The notes below the pieces were generated by a model. It ran no database searches and had not been told where the DNA came from. It was given only the letters and a program-made list of their open reading frames with translations. This document shows positions 32,083 to 43,089 of a DNA stretch of 64,000 nt, one piece after another. The position numbers and the translations under genes were made by a program. The DNA comes from Podaxis mareebaensis. Lineage: Eukaryota > Basidiomycota > Agaricomycetes > Agaricales > Agaricaceae. The stretch is from positions 62,001 to 126,000 of the forward strand of contig JAEUWP010000525.1 of the NCBI GenBank assembly GCA_018524725.1. The letters are read 5' to 3'. Numbering within the stretch: position 1 is the first letter of the stretch; every line of letters starts with the position of its first letter.

Positions 32083-34765
32083 ATGTCGTACAAACCTAGT
32101 GGCCTCTTTCCTTCGAACCCTGTAACCACGCGCGGAGCTGCGACCAAAATCAGCTCGTATAAGGATAAGGTTGTGTATACGAATGGGAAGACCGTTATCG
32201 TGAGTCTTGCACTGAGTACCTTGAACGGCGACTGATTGATGTTGTGGTGTGAATGATATGTGTGTAGATAAGAGATCTGAGTGTGGGTTGTTTATTGCCC
32301 CTAATCGTATCCCTGGATGACTTGGACTCATGGACTTATTTCACCTGCTCATCGGCACTTGCTCTTTCCTGCCGATTCTTCGTTATTTTGCTCTGGACTT
32401 GCTCTGTGTGGTGCGTAGAAACCCTCGACGGGCGCGACGACCTACCTTGGCCATGTGCATAACGCGACGGTTGCGAGGTTCTCGCCTTCGGGGTATTATT
32501 GTGCTTCTGGAGATGTTAATGGGACCGGTGAGTTTGTTCTTTGCTTTTTTGGTTTGGATGGAATGTGAATGGGGATGTCGGAAGTGAGAATCTGGGATAC
32601 GGTTGGTGAAGATCAGACGCTGAAGGGGGAGTATAAGGTTATTTCTGGGAAGATGTGAGTTTCGTTGACTTGGATTTGGCTCTTGAGTGTTGATGTTTCG
32701 GTTTGGGGGGTTGAAGAAATGATCTTGCGTGGGATGGGGAGAGTAAAAGGATCATTGCGGTTGGTGATGGACGTGAACGGTGCGTTTCTCCCCTTCGCCT
32801 TCTTTCTTTGGAGTTTGTTGATTCATTGTTGTAGATTCGGATATGCTTTTAATATGGACACTGGTACTTCTACTGGAGATATTAGTGGACATTCCAAAGT
32901 GATCAACGCGGTTTCGATTCGACAGCAAAGGCCGTTCAGAGCCGCAACTGCTTCAGACGATATGACCATCGTTTTCCACCAAGGTAGGTATTGCACCCCA
33001 CCTGACATTGGATAGGAAGCTTAGTTTTGGGTAGGACCGCCTTTCAAGTTCGACAAGGTAACCATCTCAATAAGTTCTTCATCCTATGGAGATCTGATGT
33101 TGTCCGCTATTGCAGCTCATCAAAACCCACACGAAATTCGTTCAAGACGTCAAGTTCTCCCCATCGGGTGATTTATTTACTAGTGTCGGTTCTGACTCGA
33201 AGATTTTCCTCTATGATGGCAAGACTGGTGATACCGTCGCGGAGATCACGGATAGCCCACACAAAGGAAGCATTGTATGCTGTCTTGGATTCATTCTTTT
33301 GTTCCATAGGATTTTGATTGTGCGTTTAGTTCGCTGTCTCTTGGAGCCCGGATAGCAAATCCATCTTCACCTCGTCTGCGGACAAGACCGTCAAGTTGTG
33401 TAAGTAGCCGTCATCTCAAACGATGCTGGTTTGGAAATCATATACTCTCGCTTTACAGGGGACGTTGAAGCCCGCAAGGCGACTACGACATGGACCGTTG
33501 GATCTGGAGTTGATGATCAACAGCTAGGTAATACTTGGAGCGGAGAGAATAATCTCGTCTCCTTGTCGCTGGGCGGAGACCTGAATGTCTTTGATCCCAG
33601 AACGGCCGATAAGCCCGCTAGGATCTTCACCGTAAGTCGCGACCACACCCACTTGCCAGCTTCTCCTTAGTCATTTATGTATGCAGGCCCCACAAACTGC
33701 TATCAACGCGATTGCGCCAGCCAAATCCGATACCTTCTTCACTGGGACCGCATCGGGCCGTGTATATTCATACTCTCTCGCAGATGGAGAATCTGCGCCG
33801 GTGTCTGGCACAAACCACTTAACGTATGTGTCCGGGCTGGCAACTTCGCCCTCGGGTGACGTCCATTCCATTGGGTGGGACGACAAAGTTCGGGAGATAT
33901 CTGGCCACAGTTTTGTGTAAGTTGTTTGTCGGAAACAGCCTTGTATGTATGGCTCATGCTTCGTTTATAGGCCCGCCGTAGCACCTACCGCTGCCCAACC
34001 CAAATCTATTGCAGTTGCAGGCGACTCGACGGTCTTTGTAGCGGAAATCGGTACTATTGAAGCGTTCCGTTCGAATCAGAAGGTATTTGACTTGAAGCCG
34101 AAGTATGCTCCGAGTGCTATTGCAGCTTGTGATACAATTGTTGCTATTGGTGCAGAAGTGAGCCACAGTCATTGAGGGAGGCATCGCGTCCGAAAAGGGG
34201 CTAATGTACCTCGTAGGACAACAAAGTGCGGCTCCATGAATGGGATGGCAAGTCTTTGAAGGAGACAGGTGTGCTTGAGAACAATCGGGCCCTGGTTTCT
34301 GCCTTGGCATTCTCGCCCGATGGGAAGTACCTTGCTGTCGGTGACGTGAGTGTATCCCAGCTCCCTCGGCATCCGCATCGAGCGCTCATTGATATCTCCC
34401 TCAGTCTGCCGGAAAGATTGTCCTATACGATGTCACAAAGAAAGAGGTCTGCCTCTTGTCCTTTTTGCTATCACTATCTTCTATTGCTCATTGCTCCCTC
34501 GATACAGATGGTAACCAGCCGGTGGACAATGCACACCGCGCGCATCCACTCCCTCTCCTGGACGTCCGACTCTAAGCATGTTGCATCTGGCTCCCTTGAC
34601 ACGAATGTACACATCTGGAGCGTCGAGAAGCCGCTGAAATATATCAGTATCAAGAACGCGGCCTCGAATGGTGTTAACGGTGTGTTGTGGGTTGGCCCAA
34701 GTAGACTTGCGACCGCGGGTGCGGATGGGATCGTGAGGCTGTGGGATATTACTTTCCATGCATGA
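32083..34765 (+). CDS. AIP1: Actin-interacting protein 1 (Aip1/WDR1), WD40 repeats
   Basis: The ATG at 32083 gives SGLFPSNPVTTRGAATKI and VVYTNGKTVII, the standard Aip1 start. Many short exons then read WD repeats in Aip1 order: VRIWDTVGEDQTLKGEYKVI, GHSKVINAVSIRQQRPFRA, ATASDDMTIVFHQG, THTKFVQDVKFSPSGD, SVGSDSKIFLYDGKTGD, WSGENNLVSLSLGGDLNVF, LATSPSGDVHSIGWDDKVR, LVSALAFSPDGKYLAVGD, SGSLDTNVHIWSVEKP and ADGIVRLWDITFHA at the end. The family has 14 WD repeats in two propellers. It works with cofilin to break down actin filaments. At least twelve introns are needed, all short. I did not fix every junction, but every repeat is present and no stop interrupts the path. It follows Rrm4 in the same direction. 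Confidence 0.93.
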
Positions 34766-36683
34766 CCACTTGGTGTTACAAGTTAATTTGAACGTTCCTT
34801 TAATTTCGATTACAGTTTTGGGCCGTGTGGGCTTCATTGTGACGCTACTACTCTCGGTTGCATGTCTCCCCGAGCATATTCGGGGGCCTCTCGCTGCTGG
34901 AATAGCCGTTGAAGGGAGCAGATCGACGTAGAGAGAGCTCCTGACGCAACGGGTTAGTGACTTAATCGACGTTTAGTTGGGGTGCTGGGGACCTACACAT
35001 TATCTGAGAGATGATAACCAGCGCCCAGGGACTTCATATAGGATCCTTGTCCTCAGTCAGCGAGGATACCGTGTGGAATCTGATTGCTGACGCGACTACG
35101 GGCAAGATCGTCGTTGTATAAGGGTCCCCTGCTCTAATTTGCCGTATGTCGAGGATGGCTCGCGCTGTGCTGATGGCGGCCCAGGCAGGGTCTGTCCTGT
35201 ACCGTGAAACCCATCGATGAATAAGTATTAGCTAGGGTTGTACGGATTTAGGACTTAGATTAGCATGACGGCGGGCAGAACACGGACATCGGTCTTTGCC
35301 AAGTAGAAGACGACGGCAAGAGTACTGGAGACTAGGAGGGAAATCAGAATAAGCAAGCTTTGGGTACCATAAAGAGCACATCACAAAGTTGCGTCGTGTA
35401 AAACTGATCTCATCCCTGTGTTCCATTTCCTTATCCCAGTCATAAATACCTTGTTTATCCATCATGCCATCTAGGTCATCGTACAGAGCCCTCGTAGGTG
35501 TATAAGGCTGCCCGTCTAGTCCTTGTGCTCCAGCTCCCTGTGATATGAGACTTATCTTGTCGACTTTGCATTAGTGGGGAAACTCCGTGATTGTGGACTT
35601 CGGCATGCTCGCGTCACGCGATAACGGGTGCGCCAGCGTAGCATAAATGCATTTTCTAACGGTTGTAGAGAGGAGAAGAATCAGAGCCAACAAGCTCCGA
35701 GAGTCGCGAGAAGCTTTCAAGCCTCAAGCATTTCACCATGACGATCATCGTTGAAATTCAGAATGCAACGTCTACTTGCATCAGGGAAGGCATGGCCCCA
35801 TTATCAGAACTCTAGTGCTCGTCATAGAAGTGGGACGAGGAAGGAGAGAATAGCTCTGATCATTGGTGTAGCGGCGCCGATTTTCCGGAGTTCTCAGAGG
35901 AACGGTCGTGTACGGTCGTGCAGAGAAGCGCAGAGGAGGGCTCGGCAATTACGGGCCGTGATGCCTACTGGTTCCTGAAAGCCTGAGGAGTATGCTGTGA
36001 TGCACGTATATGTCGTTGATATTGTTTCGATGGGGATACGCGCCGTGAAGGTTCGGATATTGTGTTGCTTCCCCCCACTATTCATTCCTCCATGACATAG
36101 TCCGCTCAGAATGAAAGCCCCTCCAAATCATGAGATGTAACTTCTCCCAAATCATGATGGCATTTATGTATATAAGCTGACTCGTGTTCTTGCCCGAAAT
36201 TTGATTTGTCCCTTCTTGCACACCACCTCACACCACTCAGCCGTCGTATGCGCGGATCATTAACCTTTTTGCATTCCCCTTTTCTCCCTTTGGCTCTAGC
36301 CCTTTCAGGCCCTTTCAGTAGTTACGGTATTCCATATAGAGTAAGTAATAAATAGTATGCACGCGCGAATGAACGGTCAGGTGACTGTGACTATGGACTA
36401 GCCATCCGTATACAGCTTAGCATGGAATGTAACGAGAACAGAGAATCGCCCCGACACTTGTGAAGCCTTGCCAACCTATTACCATCTCTAACACAAGACC
36501 CAGACGCTTCTTTGAAATCCTCTTGAATTTGCGTTCAGAGATCCTTCAGTATACCCTTCGATGAGTCTGTGACTTTGAAGCACTCCACCCTGATTGTCTT
36601 TACTAAAACGCCCTTCAGCCTCACCTCAAGAACCCACGTCTATCGACGCGAGCTTCTCTGTCCCAGCCGCGTTTCCAGATTCT
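34766..36683. other. Long intergenic stretch, no supported gene
   Basis: Nearly 2 kb lie between AIP1 and the first F-box paralogue. Open frames here are short and patternless. A possible tiny secreted-protein start sits at 36248 (RGSLTFLHSPFLPLALALSG, followed by a GTAAGT at about 36341), 77 bp after a TATA-like tatataag. I could not extend it into a gene. Confidence 0.4.
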
Positions 36684-39626
36684 ATGCCCGCTGGAGGCTC
36701 TGCTATCGCCGCTTCTTTGGACGCGCATAACGTAGAACCTGGCCGAGGAGCAAGGGGGTCTGGATCCACATCTGCCACCTCTACTGGAGCCACGCACTCT
36801 GTCAAGACCCACGTCAACGCGAGGGGCGAGCCTGCGACCAAGAAACCACGGCTTGGCTCTACAAACTCCGATTCTGGATGCATAGCTCGACGCTATTCCA
36901 CTTCTCACTCCCCCGAGGCCACGACCATTCACCCTCCAGTCCTCGACCTTCCGCTTGAGATCCTTGCAGAAATTCTGTTACGAACCGTCTCTCCTGCTGA
37001 TCTCCTCGCCGTGGCTCGAACGTGCAAAACCCTATGTGCACAGCTTCTCAGTCCAGGCGCGGCGTTCATTTGGAAGAAGATGAGGATTGCTGTTGAGTTG
37101 CCTGACCCTGCGGAGTTTCGTGCAGAAATCGTGGACGTCTTGGGTGGGCAGAAGGTCGTTGGATGTATTACCGGTGTTCAGTGTTTTGTGGCGAGAGAAC
37201 CAGCATATGCTGCATTTGTTTTTGATGGCGGTTTATGTGAGGTATGTGGCGTTTTTTTCATGATGAGTTGACGTTGGCGGTGCATGATGAACTCTGTTGC
37301 AGGTTTGCGGACAGTCCACAAATAGGATGTATGCCTCGTACTCGGTGAAGCTGCGCATGTGTTCGTCGGTACGCTCTTCGTTTGGCTCACTTTTTGTTGG
37401 TTTTGAAATATCATTATGTAGCCCCTTTGCTGTAACAAACTGAGGTGAGTATCACTCGGTAAAAAGTTCCCCTGGTGCTCACCGTGATTCAGGGCGGATT
37501 TTCTGTACGAATACCAGGACGAGTATAATGGCAAATGGGATTTTAAACGCATGGTCGCGTGGCGGACTGCCCCGGTCCTCGAAGCCACAGATGTCTTCTC
37601 CCCCGGCACATACAACCGTTTTGATGTTCCCTGTGAGGTAACAATCCCCTACCCAATCACTGGAATTCTAACAACCCCTCAGGGTCCGCGGGACTAAGGA
37701 TGACTCGTCGTTCCGTTATTGAAGCTGCAATTCAGCAGGAGTTTGAATTAGAGTCCGTTGAAGAAGGGAAGTCGCGCTACAATCTTCGGAACAGCACAAA
37801 GAATAAGGCGCCTAAGAGTAAGAAGGAGTCTCTGCGGCTTACTGAAGCTGCAACGCTCAAACTGGCCTTTGCCCTAGCGAGGAATAATGTGTGGATGCAG
37901 GTAACCGACAGTTGATTCCCGCTCGATTTTCTGCAGAAATGCTGATGCGTTTGCATAGTTTTGTACTGACTTGTATCAGTGGCAGTTTCATTGGCTAGCG
38001 ACGATCAACAGGGTCAAGACCCAGAACGAGAGCAGGTTAGAATAAGCGTTCTTTTCTTCACATTCTCGTTGACTCTGGCTAGGAGCCGCCAGTTTGCCAG
38101 AGACGCAGAGTGGAACTATTCGGATATGCTCAAACATACCTCATTCGGCCGGTTCCTCAAAGATAAACTTCTGGAACGCGAGAACATTGATGATGATGGT
38201 TTGTATAACCTTTATAAACACAACACTCACTGACATCCAAAATCTATCTTCAGACCTCGAAAGGCTCCGACCCATCATCGCCCGCGAGCTCCACTCTTAC
38301 CAACAGAAACGCGACCGCAAAATAGTCTTGAAGCTGCGACAAAATAATCTCACTGACATATGGAAATACTACCAAAAGCTCCTATCACAACCAGAGACCT
38401 ACCCCATCCTCCCCTCCTTTCCTGTCTTTCTTCAGCTACCCGCAGTCCAGCTTCTCCAGTCGCCTGAACTGGCAAATGCAAAAATTTCGGTCAAGTCTGC
38501 TGTCAATGACAAGTCGTTCATGAGCAAGATGATCAAAGAGCAGATTCTCAAGTGGGTTGATGGGGTTAAGCGGGATTTACTAGAGAAATTGGTAGCGAAA
38601 GGATCAACAGAAGGAAAAGGAAAAGGAAAGGAGGAGTGGGAGTGGGATAAGATGGCAGTGACACGGAACGTGCCGCACCCGGTGTTAAGGCTGAATGTAT
38701 GGTGGAGATGTAAGGTTTGTGATTCGGTGGAGAATGATTATGAAGAAGATGGTTGTCTGGATTTTCATGGGGTTTGTCGGCATCAGTGTAAGGAGAAGGG
38801 TGGGAAGAAGCTAAAGAAGGGGGAGACGAGTCATGCTTGGAATGTGAATAACTTTGTTAGGGATGAGCAGGTACGACTTTCGCGTCCTGAGGTCTTTTCT
38901 ATTTTGTGTGGTGCTGATAGCGGTGGTAGGCTTGCGCTGTGATGACGACATGTATTGAGCGTCTCGATATTGCAGACAAGGCAATTGACGAGGCGTGGAG
39001 TAGGATGGAAAGGTCTTGGCTGTGCAAGAGTTGTGATCCGCCTCTGGTGGTTCATTCTAAGAGCCTTGTGGGTTTTCTCGTTTCTCCAGATTCGGACGTC
39101 TTTAACCTCACTCGTAGGTTGGCCATTCCCACCGCCATGCAGTCCCGATGGATATCGAGCTGATATCAGATCCAGCTTTCCTTGCATTGAAGCCGAAACC
39201 CACCACCTTCGGTCTCGTACAGTGGATGACACATAATGCGAAGCACGCAAAGAAGTGGATTGGGAAAGTCAATTATGGGTGCCAACATTGTCATAACATT
39301 CGGACGCATGAAGAACCGGGCCCAGTTCCAACCACCGTGGCTAGTGCTTTTGACAGCGCTAACGAGGAGGGAGAGAAAGAGTCTTTCGAAAACAAGTTCA
39401 ATTTTAATGGTCTAAGAAGCCACCTTAAGTCCAAGTACGTGGTGGCCTCACGGATGTCGATTCTCTGCTGACTTCACGTCCTGCTTGAAGACATAACATT
39501 TACAATATCCGCGATGAAGACTTTTACTGCTACACGATGGTCACTGATTTTCCGGAAGTGATACGAGATAGAAGTTGGCAGTTGTGGCTTGGGGTTCTAC
39601 TTCTTAATATGATGCCCACCAACTAA
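36684..39626 (+). CDS. F-box protein with Cys/His zinc-type C-terminal module, tandem copy 1
   Basis: The best ATG is 36684 (MPAGGSAIAASLD); the open frame extends upstream only to a TTG. A disordered region is followed by an F-box (about residues 86-125: LDLPLEILAEILLRT, DLLAVARTCKTLCAQLL, WKKMRI). After several introns come DFLYEYQDEYNGKWDF, ATLKLAFALARNNVWMQ, FARDAEWNYSDMLKHTSFG and YYQKLLSQPETYPILPSF. Cys pairs follow: WRCKVCD, CLDFHGVCRHQC and WLCKSCDPPL. The end has YGCQHCHNIRTHE, then a loop, then FNFNGLRSHLKSKH and IYNIRDEDFYCY. The last intron falls between Lys and His of the HLKSKH motif. Copy 2 at 39944 has the same order and the same last intron. I infer a zinc-binding SCF adaptor; the substrate is unknown. 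Middle exon ends (37300-38000) are approximate. Confidence 0.78.
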
Positions 39627-39679
39627 GACCTCCCGCGAGACCCAGGGGCCGGCCGACTCGCAGTTTAACTTACCACATA

Positions 39680-39838
39680 AACCAGACTTCTCCGCACACC
39701 ACCTCAGACCTATTTATATATACGTAGATACCACCCCGCCGAGGGGCGTAATTGCCTAGTACATGCCCACCGCGTCTTAGTAGTTTGCTTGTAGCGGTAT
39801 AGAGATGCAGAATACAGCAATAGCTGATACACGTGACC
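39680..39838 (+). repeat. LINE 3' tail repeat, copy C
   Basis: The words accagacttctccgcacacc, ataccaccccgccgagg, cccaccgcgtcttag and tttgcttgtagcggtatag occur in the same order and strand as in copies A and B near 24.3-24.7 kb. The tail here is cagcaatagctgatacacgtg instead of a pure CAA run. No LINE coding sequence precedes it, so it is a strongly 5'-truncated copy. It lies in the 317-bp gap between the two F-box paralogues. Confidence 0.72.
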
Positions 39839-39943
39839 TTGCAACGTAAGTGGACTTAAGCAGATGATAAATCAGAATGAAAGGGGAACGCATCGCGCTC
39901 TAAGTTGAAACCTTCAAATCCCCACCAACTCAATCTACCCTCT

Positions 39944-42900
39944 ATGTCAGCTGATTCTTCGGGCTGTAATGGCGACACCAGTCCCCGTAACTCCGCGAAC
40001 ATCGTTCCTGAGGGAGAGCCTGGAGCACAACAAGAAAGTACGTCCGGATCGAGCGATCATGGGCTTGAGAGGCACCTGAGCGAGAGTGCTACAGCGGAAA
40101 CAGACATCAGAGCCGAAAAGACTCATCTGGTGGTCGTTTCCGATGACTCTCCGACCGAAGCCTCGCATGAACCCTCGATCACTGAATTGACCATCGCCAA
40201 CCACGCCGATCATATCACCTCGCCCCCTGTTACGGAAGGAGATCCGACCCAGGAGAATATGGACTTGAGGGATGGCGAACCTACGCGCAAAAAACGTCGG
40301 CTTGATGAAGTTGACACAAGTACAGAAGAAAAGGCTGCAGAAGGCACGGGTCCGGCTGTGCCAAAAGCTTCTGCGTTTCTCCACCTACCGTTCGATATCT
40401 TCGAAGAGATATTGCTCCAAACCGGTGATCCAGGAGATCTCCTTGCCGTCGCGCGAACGTGCAAAGCTTTGTACGCGAAGCTTTTAGACCCGGCTGCTTC
40501 CTTAATCTGGAAAAAGATGAGGATTTTGGTTGGCTTACCTGATCCTGCTGCGTACAAGACGTTGTACGAGGATGATGGATCGAGTGTAAAACTGATGGGC
40601 GTCCAGTGCTTTGTCCACAGCGAACCGGCTTATGCCGCTTTTATCTTCGGCGGGGGTGTGTGTCGGGTGAGCTGAGATGTCTATCATGAAATGAGATAGC
40701 CTACTGATTCTCGAATCCTCGTCTGCAGGTTTGTGGGGAAACCACGGAGAGAATGTGTCATTCGTTTGCATCAGGAACCCGCCTATGTGATAGTGTCAGT
40801 ATCCCACAAATTTGACCTTGGCTCTTATTAACATGTTGCCCAGGAAGCCTGTGCTACTCTAGTCACGTATGTGCAAGAATCCATATCATATTTCCTTGCT
40901 TGTCATTCAGACTATTCGCAGTGGAGTAGTTGCGGAAGAAACTTTCGAGCGAGGAGACCACCCCGTTTGGTCGATACTATCACGTCTCGAATTTCATCCC
41001 CTCCCGGGTATGAGAATTCGGTTTTAGTTTCACCAGTACAAAAGCTGATTGGTTCGGTGACCACCTATAGACGGTATTATGAAGGACGTGCCTTGTAATC
41101 TCGCGCTTATTCTCACTTAGTAGTACTAAAACTGACGGTCGTGCAGGGCTCAAAAGGCAAATAATGCTCCCAACCATGCCACGAACGGTGAAGTCGTATG
41201 TGGAGTAAATGCATGACAAGTATCCTGCTTTAATAATATTTATGACAGTAACACCCCCACCTCCTTTGTCCCGGTGTGGACAGAACCGCAATGGGATAAG
41301 TCAGAAACCGTACAGATCTATGCTTGGATAAAGGTAATCACCACCCGCCCGTCCAGGTCACAGCCTAAAACTCTCGTAGTTCTGCGTCGAGCTTCACAAG
41401 TGGCACAAGAAGTGGGAGATGGAGATACTTAACATCAAGAATCAGAACGAGACTAGGTATGCATTTCACACTTATCCCGGATTTCGGCCTAGAGAATGCT
41501 TCAGGGGTAAAGCGTTCGCTTCGAGCGAGGGATGGAACTACTCCGATATGCTCACCAGCACACTATACGGCGAATTTTTCAACGGTAAACTCAAGCGACG
41601 CGAAAGGATCACAGACAAAGGTTGGTCGTGGCACTATTGCCTTGTGGTTCATCGGTCCATGAATCCTATCACAGAACTCGAAAGGATGCGACCTGCTATC
41701 GCTCAAGACCTTCACCGGCTCCAGGAGAAGAAGGATCGTAAAGCAGTTAAACGGCTTCAGGAAACCAGCCGCAACAAAATCTGGAAGTTCTACCAAAAGC
41801 TCATGTCGCAGCCTGAACACTACCCACACCTCCCTCCATTTGCAGTTTTCCTTCAGCTCCCTGCAATCCAGTTCCTGCAGTCCTCGGATTTGGCTACGGC
41901 GAAAATCGAAGTGGAAACAGCCATTAGCGGAAAGACGTTCATGAAGGATATGATCAAACAACAAATCGAGAAATGGGTAGAACAGGCGAAACGCGAATTA
42001 TTGAAGATCCTGGGAGGTTCAAGCGAATGGAATAATATGGTCCCTGCGCACCGGATGCCTCACCCAGTGTTGCGTCTCTACGCGAGGTGGAAGTGTAAGG
42101 TTTGTGGTGGTGTCGAACGGAAATACGAAATAGATGAATGTCTTGATTTTGCTGGAGCTTGTCGCCATCAATGTCCAGAGAAAGACGGGAAGAAGCGACG
42201 AAAGGGGGCAGCGACTCAGACCTGGAGCGCAAGCAACTTTGTCAAAGACGAGCAGGTGAGCGCTCTCCAAATCCGATTTCACTACGCTCCGACAGCATGC
42301 GACAGGCCTATGCTGCCATGACGGCATGTCTCGAACGTCTCGGCGTCACGACAGAAGAACTGACAGCAACTCGTTCGCATTTTGGGAAAACGTCCTGGCG
42401 CTGCATGAGTTGCGATCCGCCGCTCTTTCTGCGTCCAGAGTGCATCGTAAGCTCTTTATTCGCGTTTGCCGTCGTCCAGCTCTGACATACTCCTAGGTCG
42501 GGCATTCTCACCGACACCCAGTTCCAATGAAAGTCGAGATCGTTCAGCCTGAAGTTGTTCTTACCATGAAACCACGACCCAACCGTCCTGGTCTTACACA
42601 GTGGCTGCTGGGGAACTCCAAAGATGCAAAAGAGTGGGTCGGAAAGGTGAATTATGGATGCCAGCACTGTACCAATATTAGGAAGCGCGAGGAGCTGGTG
42701 CATAAGCAGTTAAAGGAGGTAGGACAGGAGGACAATCGTTCTAGTGCTTCTTCTGGTGCGCCTGGGAGGACTCCGTCTCAGGATGCTAACTTGGGCACCG
42801 CCACATCTGAGGATGAGGGTAATTCTGGTGCTCAACAAGGCAATCCACCGGCGGACGATGCGAAAGAAAAGAAAAAGACATCCGACAAAAAATTCAACTT

Positions 42901-43089
42901 CAACGGCCTGCGTTCTCACCTCAGCTCCAAGTAAGCTCTTTTGTGGATCCCTTCTATCTAACCTTGATGATCGCTGACCCTCACCCAAGACACAAAATCT
43001 ATCAAATTCGGGATGAGGACTTCTGGTGTTACGAACCCGTTTCCAAATTCCCTGCTGAGCTCACTTCTATGCTCCTCGACTTGTTTTGA
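39944..43089 (+). CDS. F-box protein with Cys/His zinc-type C-terminal module, tandem copy 2
   Basis: The ATG at 39944 (MSADSSGCNGD) starts an acidic, disordered region. An F-box follows at about residues 145-185 (FLHLPFDIFEEILLQT, DLLAVARTCKALYAKLL, IWKKMRI). Later exons have VCGETTERMCHSF, EGWNYSDMLTSTLYGEFF, FYQKLMSQPEHYPHLPPF and HPVLRLYARWKCKVCGG. These are followed by CLDFAGACRHQC, WRCMSCDPPLFL and YGCQHCTNIRKRE. A loop of about 80 residues rich in Ser, Gly and Lys precedes FNFNGLRSHLSSKH and IYQIRDEDFWCY. The stop is at 43087. It is clearly a paralogue of the gene just upstream, with longer N-terminal and loop regions. A short exon at about 41419 (MEILNIKNQNETR) leads into the central part. 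Function is inferred only as a likely Skp1-binding protein. Confidence 0.8.
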
